From Gamsiella multidivaricata (lineage: Eukaryota; Mortierellomycota; Mortierellomycetes; Mortierellales; Mortierellaceae): a stretch of 64,000 nt of DNA. The stretch covers positions 305,001 through 369,000 of the forward strand of contig NW_026251718.1 of NCBI RefSeq assembly GCF_025024155.1. Reading direction: 5' to 3'. The position numbers were made by a program, and so were the translations under genes. The notes under the pieces were generated by a model. That model did not search any database, was not told the origin of the DNA, and saw only the letters and a list, made by a program, of their open reading frames with translations. Positions 11,781-24,505 of this stretch are shown piece after piece (positions within the stretch are counted from its first letter, which is position 1; each line of letters begins with the position of its first letter).

Positions 11781-13980
11781 AGCGAATCAAGCCCATTCTT
11801 GGACCTGGCAAATGCATTCAGCGTCAGTTTGAGGAGCCAGTTCCTGTTTTTTCTTCTTATCCTTTGCATCTGTGGACATAGGTCTTCCTCGGTGCGTCTA
11901 GATCTTTGTTGATAGGATGCAAGTCTACCGGTTGGTCGGTGCAGGCAAGACAGGGGTGCATTGTGGGTCAAAGCAAAAGGTCGAGGAGAGCAAAGAACTG
12001 GAACAAATCCAGAAGGAAGAAAGCCAAGGCTCAATCGCATCCGTCTCCTTCTTTCACGCTCTCTCTCTCTCTCCTTCTCTCTTTTTTTTTTGGCGGGAAA
12101 TGTTTCGCTGCAATGGTAGAAGGGTTGCTCCTGACTCGCGCTCAGGACTTCCAGCTATCCTACCTTGCAGCCGCTCGTACATCTACACAAGCGACAATAA
12201 CCATAAAGGTACTTCGTCTCAGACCTCTCTCAATGGCCAATTTTTGTTGACAAGTACCTTGATCAGGGGAGGGAGAGGTGAACTGCCCACGGTCCGCATT
12301 GTTTTTGTAGTGATAGGGAAGTACAAAGTGAAAAAACAAGCGGGTTCTTCATGTGTATTTCTTTTCCTACTCAATAAAGAAATATAAAAAAAATAAAAAA
12401 AATAAAAAAAGAACAAATGAAACAAACTGCATTGGTTCAACCTCAAAATCGTCCAAAGGGCTGTAACACCCTCCGGCACCGAGCACTGTCCATATACCTC
12501 TTTCTGTACCAATTGGTCGGTGCCTTTTCCCTCCCAATTAAATGAACGGACCACCGCGCTCAGTTTGGCTCCCTGTTGGCCTCGCTTCTCACAGATAGTG
12601 AGCCACAATAGCCATATACATAGATGACAAATAGGTCTACACCGTAAAGAAGGGGGTAGACTTCTGATCCGAAAATCATGCTCAGTAAGAGAGAGCAATT
12701 CATGCAAAGAAGATCTTGAAAAGCAGTTGAACTCAATCCCCCAAAAAATCAACGTGAGAGAGAGAAAGAGAGAGAGCGATTGAATGGGAGAGAGAAGGAG
12801 TTCCCGATGTTTGTGTCACGCATGGAGTGCGAGTTGCATTGGTTGAATACTTTTTCAGGGGAGGGGACATGAACTGGTCGACATGCATTGCTAAGCTGGG
12901 GAGCTTTAGTGTGCTCAGCAACGACCAGATCTTTTTTATTAACAGAGCATGAGGACCTGTGCAGTCTATTTGAGCCATGACTCCCAGGTCGCAGAGCTGC
13001 ATTTTTTTTTTTTTTTTAATTCATGCTTGTCCTTATGAAAAATCTTTAGTTTAGTAACTGGCGTCAGTGAACGGGAAATGAACGTAAAAAGTAGGGGCAT
13101 TTGGTGGCGACAGACAGATGCAGGAGCAGGGGAGGACGGACCACCAAAGTGTACTGTATGCACCGTACCACTTGCTCATCGGGCAAGAGCACTGGGTGCT
13201 GGATGCTATCCTGCAATGTCTCCGGATTTGGTAGCAAGGCTGTGTCTCATTGTCATTTAACTGGACGTACCAATGATTCTTTACGATGCAGCGATACCGG
13301 TCGAGGATCGACAACAGATGCGGTGGCTGTCGAGATCTTCTGGTGTTTGGTGAGCTAAGCAACGTGACTATACAAGGCCAAGGCTAGCTCGTAGGGCAAC
13401 CTTGTCAATTGAAGGTTTCTATGGATTCTCTGGAGCGGATGCATAAAGAGAAAACAACGAGGCATGACGCGCCAGTTGGGCAGCGCTTATTGATTCGTTC
13501 ATTTGCGATACAGATTGCTGCGGGCAGGTCAATTGAACCTCTTGGCGAGCGAGGACGGGGATAACGCAATTGAATATACAATAGAGTGATAATACTTGTG
13601 CCGCTTATGCAGGATGACGAAAGAAGCCTCCTTTTATGAATCCGGTGGCCCTGGCCAAGAGAGCGGAAGCCTCGGCGTGGTCGATTGTAACTGACATCGC
13701 GAGCCACTAGGTGTACTGCAGGTTAGCAGCGCCTTCCTGCAGTGAGGACGGCTCTCGCTTCGATCCTTTAATTGAACGCGCCTGGCTGGGGCGACCTGAT
13801 GGGCCGCGGAGCATATTTGTTTGTGCAAACGAAGGGGAAGTCACTGGCAGGGTGCACCGAGGGTTCTCGATGGCTTGTTAAGATTACGAGAATTATGCAC
13901 ATTGCCGTTCTTGCTATCACGGGCCTCCAACTGACTGGGAACGGGCTATTCAATCAGCTCTACCGCATACAGCGGCCGGT
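10562..13980. other. Gene-poor stretch with simple repeats
   Basis: No supported gene. Contents include A runs (10881-10896), the CT microsatellite at about 11697-11776, AAAAT repeats near 12385-12410 and a T run near 13003-13018. A 177-codon open frame at 12219-12752 on the minus strand includes the translation of a T-rich tract and shows no family features. It was not accepted. Confidence 0.5.
11697..11777. repeat. CT-rich microsatellite
   Basis: About 80 bases of (CT)n with interspersed CCCTCTCTTT variants, ending in a pure CT run of roughly 45 bases. It generates spurious Arg/Glu-rich and Leu/Ser-rich reading frames. Confidence 0.9.
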
Positions 13981-16012
13981 CCTTCATATATAGTGCGCAT
14001 CTGTTTCGTTTTTCTTCTTTTCCTCCTCTCTCTTTCCTTCACTCGTTCACTCGTCCACCTTCAGCTTCAGCTTCAGCTTTATAAAGCACTCTGCTTGATC
14101 TCGCCAGCCTATCCCAACCCATCGATCGCTCCAAGACATTGTTGACTCCCCCACAGCTACCTCCCATTAAGACACCTCACCTCGCACAGCCTTGTACCTC
14201 TTACCCACCGCACTGAGACCCGTCACTCAAACTCGCGCCTTCACATTGCTACATTGCAAAATTGTCTCTGCCAGTGCACAGTAAGTGCCCGATCTGGCAG
14301 TTCAAACTGTCGTTTAATTTCTGATTGATCAAACTTCTTTTCTCGTTCTTGTTCACGTTCAATACACGCCCTTTGCTCTTTACCCCTTGACGAATATGCC
14401 CATGCCCTTTTTTTTTTAACTGGGATATCTCATGGTTACATGGCGCCTTCGATCGGAGGAGTGCTGCCCTTCCTTCAGTATGCATGTCTATGCATTGGGC
14501 ATAGTGTCAGTCTTTGTATCCATATATGCGCACTAATCATGCGAAAAAAAAGCAAAAAAAAGGCGCGTCGTGAAATAGGGGTCAAAGAGAGAGGACGTTG
14601 GGGGTGTAAGAATGAGGTATCGGAGGGGGGGAATCATTCATTCATTTAGATCGGGGTATTGCACTTTACTCTATTTGTTCTCCATGATTTCTGGCAGATC
14701 AATGATCTACAGGTCGATCGTCGTTTTTTCATGTTGTTTGTGTACTGGATGTTGATGGTCCATTGCCTGGTCCAAATCAAAATCGGCCTATGCGTTCAAC
14801 AACAAGCCACGACAGAGAAATGGGAAGAGGGGTGTGTGAAGAAGCCCTTTGTTCAGGTCGATTTCATAGGGAGCCGTGGCGTGTGCTTTATTCAGAGATA
14901 TATTATCTCGGTCTGCACTGATTCACGTAACCAAAGATTGAAACGAAACCAAAGATAAAGAGCAAAGAGAGGAAATAGAGACAGAGGAAATAAGAGCGAG
15001 GGTTTGCTAGGACAACTACGAGCAGGTTAGCAAGCGACGTTTTTCTATATGGTCTCTCTCTCGCCCTCTCTTCCTTTTTGTTTGCATGTCAACCGTTCGT
15101 TCCACCTCGATCGTCAGCCCTGACTTTCCCCTCAGAGTCCTTGTCCTCACCCTTTTTCTTTGGTCTGTCAATGTGAGTGTATAAGAACGCGAGCCAGTTG
15201 GGACATGAACACACGAATGTCTGCAGCTGTGTAGGGAGAGAGAGAGTGGGGCTGCCGGTTCATACTATACATGCGCTCCATTTCTGTACTACTGCCACCA
15301 CAATACAAAGCAGCGCGGGGGAGAAGACGAGAGATAACCCAACCAGCCAACCAGGGCCGAGCCATGATTTCTCAATTCTGTCTTCGCCATTTGGCCTGCC
15401 CAAAGAGAGGACGCAGCGATGACTCTTTCTCTTTGGTTTTCTGTCTGTTTACGTGACAGAAAAGGGCCCTTGCTGGCCAGACCAGCCAACGGGGAGGGAC
15501 TTTTCTGTGTACGCCTTTTTTTTTTTCTCTCTCTCTCTTTCTCGATTATGCACTTTTTCCTTTTCTTTGAAGTTGTATTAAAAAGACGAAAAGAAATTTT
15601 TTTGTGTAAGCGTTAATAAGTGCTAGTAAGTGTCTGTCCGGAGGTTTGTCCTTTATGACTTTCTCTGGGCAGCGCTGCTGTACGTCTTCGTCCGTTATTT
15701 TTTCCCTCTACCTTTCTTTCCCCTGCCCCTGCCCCTACCCCTACCCCTACCCTAATCCCTTTGTTCCAGGCGGGTGAATGTAAAGCATCATTGGATACCT
15801 TCAAGTCTTCATATTTCCATATTTCCATATCTCCATATCTCCATATCTGCATATCTTCATTTCCTCTTCTTTCTCTTCTCCCAATCTCACACGTTGTTTG
15901 ACTGACAATCTTCTCCGCCTTTTTTTTTTGTCCACAAGTTAGTTGATCTTCAATTCCTTTCGCTCACTCCACCCGTTCAATACAATCCCTGTGATACGAC
16001 CTGTTTAACATC
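13981..16012 (+). promoter_or_regulatory. Long upstream leader/promoter region of medA
   Basis: No coding exon is seen between about 13.98 kb and the medA start at 16013. The stretch starts with a TATA-like catatata at about 13985-13992, followed within 25 bp by a pyrimidine-rich block (14009-14050). That arrangement is typical of a fungal core promoter. A strong donor (GTAAGT after ACA) occurs at about 14280, so an untranslated first exon may be spliced onto an exon nearer 16013. Other contents are CT runs and a 9-bp (catatctc-like) repeat at 15808-15860. The promoter and the untranslated exon are inference. Confidence 0.35.
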
Positions 16013-18729
16013 ATGGACATGTCTGCCATCCAAAGTAAGTTCACCCTACATCCCTCCATATTCCTATTCAGCCCCTGTCGTTTTATCACCTATCCCAAAA
16101 ACAAACAAACACAAACACACACATACACGCACACACACGCACACACAGCGCACCTCCCGCACGTTCTCCTCCGCAGTCTCATCTCCATATTCAGCCGCCA
16201 CCCACCAACCCGCCAACCCACCAACCAAATACGCCCACGGCCATTCAATCAACAGTTCTCATTGGAATGCTAGAATGTCATTGCGAATGGCACTGACAAT
16301 GGCACTGACAATGGCAATGACACCGACAATGGCGCCAGAGAACCTTTTGTTTCTGTCGTACAAACAAACAAACACAACACAACACAACAACACAACAACG
16401 AATAATCGATGCCAACTCGCTGTGCCACCATGCCATGCCATGTTATCCTATGCAGATCGACAATCCAAATCGGACTGCAATTAATAGTTCTCTGTGATGA
16501 GTATTCCCGGGATTTATTATGCTTGCTTATTGACCTATTTTATCACTTCACTGCACCTCTTCCCACACTTTCTCTCTCACACTTTCCACCCTGCAACCTC
16601 TACCTCTTTTCATCTCCCTCAACTTCACTCATCCTCCTTCTGCACCTTCCCTGTAGACTTTGAGCCCAGAAAATTCTTGGCGATGTCCGGTTCACCATCG
16701 CAGCAGCAGAACCAGCAGGCATCCCAGACACTACAGACACAGAACCAGGCGCAGACAACAGATCCATTGCAGTTGTCCGCCATCAAGGCCGAACCCATCG
16801 GAACCGCCCCACCACGGGTCCTCGACTACAACCCTCATTTTGGTCCCGAGGGCCAGACCTTCACAGTCACACTGCAGTCGAACACAGACAAAACCCTCCG
16901 CCTTGGATTCGGTACCCTGGTCGTCGACACAAAGCAGTATGCAGCCAACGGATACGTGACTCTCAGCTGCATTGTGCCCAACTTTTCGATCACAAAGTGG
17001 TTCGTCAGCAAGGTGCCGCTCTATGTCCTCCAGATGGAGAACGACATGGTCATGGAGAGCTGGCCCTTTGGCGACTACAACTATTACGACGGTAATTGTC
17101 CTTGTCACTATTCCAATGTCCACATCTCTTGGGCGAGCGTATGGTCCAGGTACTGACATGTCTATATATGTTTGTTCCCGTACAGATCATTCCCAGGGCA
17201 ACAACGGCAACAAGCGTGCGAATGTCGACAGATTGTTGTATGACCAGAGCTCGTCCAGTCCAATTGTCAACAAGAAGCAGCATCTGCTCGCTGATCTTGA
17301 TCTCTCTCGTCCACAGCTGTCGTCCACACAGAATAACGGCCAGCCGCAGCTCTCGCCTCTTCCTCCTACGACCCCGAATTCGCTCGGCGGACACCACGGT
17401 CTTGCGGCACGTCGTAAGTTTACGTCCTATTGTTTGTTTGTGTTGATGTGAATTCTATGATTTCTTGCTTCGCTCAAAAGGAAAATATAATTTCCACTGA
17501 GGGTTGCGATACGCAAACTGACGTCGACATCGATAGTCGATGTGCTGTACTCAAAGTGCTCTCATACAGTTTATGCATGGTCTAATACTAATGAACTCTA
17601 TTTGTTTTCTTCATATTCCCTCGGCGATCTTTCTTTTCTTAGCAGATGACTATTCGAGTCTGCCCACTACCACTGCCTCCGCCTACGATGCTGGGCTCTA
17701 CTCCCAGACTCTGCAGTCCACCAGCCCATATGTCTCTCGTCCGTCCATAAGCACCTCGACCTATGCACGCCCTGGATACTACAACCCCAGTAAGTGCTGC
17801 TTCATTTCCTCACACTTCTCCTTCTTCATTTTTCTCTTTCTCTCATACACACTCTCTTCTCTTGTACATTTGCTAATCTGCTTTTTGTTCTATTTGTCAC
17901 AGACTCAATGATCACTACTCACATGCCGACGTACTCGCAGGCTGACCTTAATGCCTCCGCAGCCTATGCTCTGACCACAGCCGCGAGCCACAATACCACC
18001 TATATCCAGACACACCATCCTCAGCCAGTCGCTCCGTCTGCATACATGCCTCAGCCCCACCCCAGCACAGCCCTCAACGCAGGTCTGCCCCTAAGCAACT
18101 ACAACCCTTATGCGAACCTTCTCAACAAGGCCAACCTCAAATTCACAGGTAACATGGATGACATGGCCATTAACTGGTCCGCAGAGGAGTGGGAGTCACA
18201 CCGCCGCCTTGTCCAATTCTGGAGACGCCAGGATGGCAACGATATTCACTGCACATTCGCCCCTGTCGCCCCTGCGGACCGCCAGCCGAACAGCATTGTG
18301 GTCTCCTGTATCTACTGGGCAGAGAAGAACGATTGCTTCCTGACATCAGTCGATTGCATCTATCTGCTCGAGTCCTTGATCGCGGTTCGGTTCACGGTCG
18401 AGGAAAAGAACCGAATCCGTCGCAATCTCGAGGGATTCCGACCGATCACCGTCTCAAAGTGTAAGCCCGAGAGCGCAGAGTTTTTCAAGCTGATCATGTC
18501 TTTCCCGAACCCCAAGCCTCGCAACATTGAGAAGGATGTGAAGGTGTTCCCATGGAAGGTTCTGCCATATGCGCTCAAGAAGATCATCAGCAAGTACACG
18601 GCCTCGTACAGCTCGACGGCCAGCATCCAGACGGACGCGTTCCATAACGCCAACTTTCCGCACGGATCGACTCTGCCCATGACACCACAGCAGCAGAGCA
18701 TTATCGAATCATCGAGCATCGTCGTATAG
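16013..18729 (+). CDS. medA: Medusa-type developmental transcriptional regulator (MedA family)
   Basis: MedA-family proteins are nuclear regulators of conidiophore and asexual development, adhesion and virulence traits in ascomycetes. Their role here is presumed similar. Five exons, 16013-16034, 16657-17091, 17186-17413, 17646-17789 and 17903-18729, join to 552 codons. The first exon encodes only MDMSAIQ and is followed by a 622-nt intron. Residues about 45-145 form an IPT/TIG-like beta region starting RVLDYNPHFGPEGQTF. The C-terminal half carries the diagnostic conserved domain: NMDDMAINWSAEEWESHRRL, then WRRQDGNDIHCTFAPV, and finally FPNPKPRNIEKDVKVFPWKV, which is the hallmark of this family. 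A NAGNAG acceptor starts exon 4. The extended leader and large first intron suggest post-transcriptional control. Confidence 0.88.
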
Positions 18730-19730
18730 AGAGGGTGCGATTGGGAGGGCTCTTATCCATATTCTACAGGAAGAAGGGCAGAGGAGAGGGGGGAGGACAC
18801 ATTTTGTTTCTGACCAGGGTTTCTGCTTGCGCATTTGTTTTATTATTCGTCATTTCTTCTCTTGTAGTATTATCGTGTTTTAAACTGTTAGTTTTTCTTT
18901 TCCGTGTACACTGTTCTTTTATCTCTCTTCCGTTCCATTTCCTCATACTTTCCGCAGCTCGTTTTCTATTTTTTCTTTGATCACATCAAACAAGCACTGT
19001 CTTTTACCACTCGCATCATTGCAACTTGAAATAAAAAAGAAAAAAAACTCAAAAAAAAAGTAAATGAAGTACATGAGAACAAAATGAATTGATTGAAACA
19101 AGCATGTTTATCCATTCGTTTGTTTACTATGACCGTAGTTCCTTTCCTCCAATCCAAAGAACCAAAAAGAATTGCTGCGAATACACTCCAAGTCGTAGAG
19201 GCGTTGCTTAATCCTTCTCTCCCACTAGCCCGTATACGAAACCTGTGTTTCATCTTCTTCATCTTCATCTATGGGCAGAGCTTTCCTTATTTGGCAATTC
19301 CAGGTCATGAGGAACGAAAGGCAGACGCCGATAGGATCTTGTAAAATGTCTTGGATTACAATACATAGCGACATAACGACGACCTGGCTATCGTTTGATT
19401 CTGATTGGGAGCTTGTTATATGATCAATATTATCATTATATGAATGGGACAGAAGATGATAGGGAGTCTGGCCTTCATTTTCTTCTGGGAACAATACTCG
19501 CAAACAGTCTTTGTTTCGGAAGAGATAATCGTATGAAATTCAAAAGTCGAGTTGCGCCCACGTCCGAGACACATTGAGAGAGGAACCAGGCCAATGGCCA
19601 GGACGAGGACGAGGACATACCTTCTCCTAAATACAGACCGCGCCAGAATGCCATTGTCAATTGCCCATCGTGGTTATGAGGTTATGAGAGCTAGAAACGA
19701 TTAGTTTATTCAATTTCTATGTGAGAAAGG
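18730..19730. other. Convergent intergenic region between medA and AsnRS
   Basis: The region holds the 3' ends of two converging genes. It is T-rich after medA (18830-18980). An aataaa signal at 19030-19035 is followed by A-rich sequence and could serve medA. No open frame here looks coding. Confidence 0.45.
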
Positions 19731-21816
19731 TTAAAATTTACAATGGTGGTTATATCGGGGGAATGGAATAACATCCCTGACATTATCCATGCCGGTGACC
19801 ATGAGGATATACCTCTCGAACCCAATTCCCCATCCGCCGTGTGGAACTGTGCCAAACTTCCTCAGGTCCATGTACCACTGGTACTCTTCCTGATCTAGAC
19901 CAAACTCATCCAGCTGCTTCTTCAACACCTCCGGTCTCTCCTCCCTGAGCGATCCACCCATCAGTTCTCCGATGCCCGGAACCAGCAAATCCACACAACC
20001 AACCGTCGTCCGGTCCTCTACTCCAGAGGATGTGATCGCTTTCGCAGGCTCGTCATTTTTTCGCATGTAAAACGGCTTCAGTCCAGCTGGGTAATCCGTC
20101 ACGAACACGGGCCCCTTGCAATGGCTTCCCGCCAACCATTTCTCATGCTCGCTCTGCAGGCCCTGTCCCCATTTGGGTTCAAACTCGAACCGCTCTCCAG
20201 AACGCTGCAACACTTCGATCGCTTCCGTATAGGTCATTCTCGCGAAGGGCTGCTCCACTAATTGGGTTAACCGACTCTTGAGCGACTTGTCAATCCAGGT
20301 ATTCAAGAACTCGATATCATCGGCACAGTTCTCAAGGAGATAACGGGTCGTCTCCCTCAAGCAGGCTTCTGAGAAATCCAGGAGATGATCGAGCTTATCC
20401 AGGAAGGCGATCTCAGCTTCCAGCATCCAGAATTCAGAGAGATGACGAGGAGTCATTGAAGGCTCGGCTCGGAAGACGGGGCCCATGGTGTACACTCGAG
20501 AGATTGCGCTGGCGACGATCTCGAGATGAAGCTGTCCAGAGACCGTAAGATAGACAGGTGAACCAAAGAAGTCTGAGGGTGCGGGCGCAGCGATGATAGC
20601 GTTCGCTGCCTTATCGCCTGAGGTTGTTGTAGACGATGAGGTGGGGTTGGATTGATTTTGGTGTTCCTCAAGGGCCTGCTGCTGAGCGCGTGCTGATATC
20701 CGAGGCGCGATCTTGAAGACCTCTCCGCCGCCCTCGCAGTCATGGGTCGTCAGTAATGGTGTATGAACTTGGATGAACTCTTGCGACTGGAATAAAATAA
20801 TAATAATAATAATAGCAAGGTAGTAAGAAACGTCGTTAGGACCAGATCGTTCAGGCCAATTTTGTGCGAGTGTGAGTAGTATCATGAGGATCTCAGAAAC
20901 AACTGAGCGTACCTCAAAGAACTTTTGGAAGCCCCAGGCCGAGGCGCTACGGAGCCGAAGAATCGCGCTCGCTGTCTTGGCCCTTGAACGAAGATGTGAG
21001 ATCTCGCGCAGGAACTCGAAGGAATGGCGCTTCTTTTGCAGTGGGTATGTCTGATAGTGATTGCCACAAACGATAGATTAGCACGCCAGTCTTCTTAGCG
21101 AAGACATGAAGATACAAAAGCGTTCGAGTGATCCTTTACCTCACCATCACAGGGACCAATGACCCTCATGTCAGATACCTGAAGCTCCAATGCCTGCTCC
21201 TTGCCAAGACTCTTGACCAGCGTTCCTTCAAGCTCTACACTCGTTCCCGCCACTAATCTACAAATCGTACACAGGAGTAATGTACAAAGAAGATGTCAAG
21301 ATCCAGTATCACTGTCCTGATTAGTTGAGACTAAAAGAAGAAGTAACAAAAAAAATGAAAAATGAAAAAAGAATCGAGTTCATACCCTTTGCCTTGTCCA
21401 CCGCTAAGGATCGCCTGGACGCCTTTAAGACTCGATCCATCGTTCACTTCCAGGAACGTGACATGCTTCTGTTGACGCGCAGATCTGATCCATCCCTGAA
21501 CCTTGACAGAGGTGCCCGGTTCTGTGGAAGTCAAGATGGATTTGATGGTCCTGTTCGGCAATGCTGGAGGGATGATCCGGATCGGCGACTGAGAACTCGT
21601 CGAGGTCATGGTTCCTGTGGCGCTGGTCCTGACTGAGGTCGAGGTCGAGGTCGAGGTCGAGAAGCAGGCATGCCTGGGAAATGAAGTCGTGTGGGTCCAA
21701 GAAGTGAGGGCCTTTGTGCAAGGCTGCTGCCGGTGACCTGTGTGCTGAGCAATGCGCAGGCTCGAGGCTCTCCCTTTGAGGAGTTGCCGCGTGGTACCGA
21801 CGGCAGTGGTGTACAT
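19731..21816 (-). CDS. SLM5: Asparaginyl-tRNA synthetase, mitochondrial type
   Basis: This class II enzyme charges tRNA-Asn with asparagine, presumably in the mitochondrion. Four exons, 21816-21386, 21257-21140, 21050-20913 and 20786-19731, join to 581 codons. Residues 1 to about 65 are rich in Arg, Thr and Ser with almost no acids, fitting a mitochondrial targeting peptide. It includes an (ST)n run encoded by a gaggtc repeat. Residues about 75-185 form the OB-fold anticodon-binding domain (SVKVQGWIRSARQQKHVTFL). The catalytic core follows: HTPLLTTHDCEGGGEVF, motif 2 in MGPVFRAEPSMTPRHLSEFW, and motif 3 in GGWGIGFERYILMV with DVIPFPR. A 50-residue Gln/Ser/Thr-rich insertion separates GEVFKI from DFFG. 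No catalytic residue looks lost. The gene is divergent from JJJ1, with only 216 bp between the start codons. Confidence 0.93.
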
Positions 21817-22032
21817 GGCGGAGTCGCGACTGTGGGGAGTGTGGAGAGAAGGAAGACTCGGGAACGTTTGTGAACCAAAAGTTGTTGAGCTGAGTAAAAT
21901 GGTGACTGGTGTTTATCTTCTTTTTTAGGTTATGCCAGCGCCCGCAGCAGTTGCACACCTCTCTCTCCTTTCTTATTCAATTCAACCCTCTCCACTCTCT
22001 CTCCCTTCGCCAAACAACCATTACCCATCGCC
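21817..22032. promoter_or_regulatory. Shared divergent promoter of AsnRS and JJJ1
   Basis: Only 216 bp separate the two start codons, so both genes must be transcribed outward from this segment. It includes a CT-rich block at 21957-22010 ahead of JJJ1 and no obvious TATA box. Co-regulation of the two translation-related genes is inference from spacing. Confidence 0.55.
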
Positions 22033-24423
22033 ATGAGGACATGCCACTATATTATCCTTGGCATCGAAAAGAACGCCTCGGACTTGGATATCAAGAAGGC
22101 ATATCGCCGCAAAGCACTAGAATGGCATCCAGGTGAGGAAAAAAGGACACACGCAGCGCGGTCGCGTGCTACGTTTCAGCCAGCAGCAACTCTTGAGCAG
22201 CCATCAATCGAACAAGGCTCCATCAATACTGACAGACCCCGAAAAACGGCCTTCTTTGGATTTTCATTGTGAAATACACACTAGATAAGAACCATTACCG
22301 AGTCGAGGAGGCCACCAAGCAGTTTGCGTTCATTGCCGAGGCATACGAAGTTCTGTCCGATCCACAGGAGCGCGCCTGGTACGACTCCCATCGTGACGCT
22401 ATCCTTCGTGGAGGTAAAGCAAACACCTAGACTTTTCTACTTTACGCTGCCAGGGAAATGATGAATGATATCTGGCGAGGAACTTTGTGATTGACATCCA
22501 TGTAACACCACTCTCCACAATAGATGACAAATCAGAGCAATCAGAGGGTGCTGCGGGAACGACGTCTGCGGAACTTATGAAGTTCTTCAGCACATCCGTT
22601 TACAAAGGATTCCGGGATGACAGCGCTGTAAGCGGCTCCGGCATTCAATCGTACGACGTATCATCCAACTTGAGATGCACCTCATTTTACAGTTTCTAAA
22701 TGATGTCACTTTCTTTTTTTTCATATGAACCATATAGGGATTCTATACTGTCTACCGTAACCTTTTCGAAAAGCTGGCACAAGAAGAGGTCGAGGCCGTC
22801 GCCAATGACCGATATGAAGAGTCCACAGGATCTAATGTTCATTATCCATCCTTTGGATGTTCCACCACCGCATATGATGACAATTCGGATTCGGACGTGA
22901 AACAGTTCTACAATGCCTGGCTTACGTTTTCGTCCCAAAAGAGTTTCTCCTGGTGTGACAAGTATCGTCTCACGGAGGCACCCGATCGCAGAGTGCGTCG
23001 GGCCATGGAGAAGGAGAACAAGAAGTTCAGGGACGCAGCTCGTAAAGAATTTAACGACACTGTTCTGGTACGATGTGGAATCGAGAAGCAATATGCACAC
23101 ATTAAGTTCTGCTGGATCCATAGCTCACAATCTTCCTCTTCTTCTCTTTCGTCTTCACAATTTAGTCACTTGCATCGTATGTTCGAAAGCGTGATCCACG
23201 GTATATCGCCTATCAGGAACAGCAAAAGCAGAAGCAAAAGCAGGTCCAGGCCGATATCAAGGCCAGGCTGGAGAAGGAGAAGGAGCTGCTTCGTGCCAAG
23301 GCAGGAAAGTTCCAGGAACAGGAATGGACACGCGTTCAGGACGATGACGAGAACAACGAGTCTGGATCGGACGATGACGGCACCGAGGACGAGTTCGATC
23401 AAGAATATGAATGCATCATTTGCGACAAGTTTTTCAAATCCGAACGGCAGTGGAAGAATCATGAGCGGAGCAAGAGACATTTGAAGGCTGCGGAGGATAT
23501 CCGACTGGAAATGCTGCATGAGGAAAACCAGCTTATGGGTCTATCCCCTAAACCGTCAGAAGAGAATCAGGTCGAGAACGGAGAGTTAGAGAGCGGCGAT
23601 GAAGAGGAGGCACTCGAGACGCCGTCCACACGTTCCAAGGCAGCAGACGAAACCGAAGACTTATCAGCAGGAAGTGACCTGGATGATCTGGAGGAGCCCG
23701 TCGAGACCGCCGCTCCCGTCTATTCAGATCTCAAGTCAAAGAAGAGAGCCAAAAAGAAGAAGGTTATGGCAACTGGATTGGATATTGACGAAGCAGAGAT
23801 CGATGAGCTCGATCAAGATGGCCTTGCCGATCTCTTAGGCTCCGTACGGATGTCGTCATTGTCATCACCTTTGGGCCGCTCGCGGGCCTCGACGCCCAAT
23901 AGCCGTCGGTCGAGAGCTCAGAAAGATCATTGGGAAGGCGATAGCGACAAAGATCAGGACGGAGAAACGCCGCTGTCAACCGCGCCAGTGTCCAGAGCAG
24001 AGTCACCCGATGGTCTCGGCGGAGGAAATGGAAAATCAAAGAAATTGAGTGCCAAAGAGAAAAAGAAGGCCCGATCTGAACGTGCGGCTCAAAAGGTAAG
24101 AGAACTCTCGTCGGTTTTTCCTGTTAAGGCTTTCTGCATTCAGTGTTCAAGATGTCCAATTCAGTTTGTTTACATTTTTTTATGATCATTTACAGCTCGC
24201 AGACTCTGGAGAATCAGCGTTGAAGTGCCGCATTTGCTCGACGGATTTTGAGTCAAAGAACCAACTCTTTTCACATATCAAGGAAACGGGCCATGCGCTC
24301 GCACCTGCCGTCGCAGTACCATCCGGCTCGACTACTGGTACATCAACACCAGACAATTTCTTTTCGTCTGATGACGAACAGACCCGAGGCAAGGGCAAGA
24401 AGGGTCGTGGAAAGCGGAAGTAG
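22033..24423 (+). CDS. JJJ1: J-domain zinc-finger protein, JJJ1/DNAJC21 family (60S ribosome maturation)
   Basis: JJJ1 is the J-protein cochaperone that stimulates Hsp70 to release the shuttling factor Arx1 from pre-60S subunits in the cytosol. Six exons, 22033-22132, 22285-22413, 22524-22627, 22738-23067, 23166-24095 and 24196-24423, join to 607 codons. The N-terminal J domain reads [20 protein letters not shown], followed by an intact HPD that is created only by splicing of intron 1. It continues to [20 protein letters not shown]. The family-specific middle follows ([34 protein letters not shown]), then a charged helix rich in Gln, Lys and Glu. The first C2H2 finger is [20 protein letters not shown] with a further H; an acidic linker and a second C2H2 finger ([20 protein letters not shown] plus H) follow, then a basic tail. 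The whole architecture matches the family. Confidence 0.93.
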
Positions 24424-24505
24424 ATTTCACAAGTCTTTCAATAACAAGTTAAACAACGATTTGTATGTTCCAAACGACAAAGAATGTTATTATATTTCAC
24501 AACAG

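Noticed and set aside
12219..12752. 177-codon minus-strand frame
   Set aside because: Part of it comes from a T-rich repeat, and it has no recognisable domain or neighbouring exon. Kept only as a note in the gene-poor stretch.
15725..15758. Telomere-like cccctacccctaccctaatccc tract, and gggctagggctagg at 7784-7797
   Set aside because: Each has only a few irregular units embedded in other simple repeats, and neither matches a clean TTAGGG array. A terminal or interstitial telomere is not supported.
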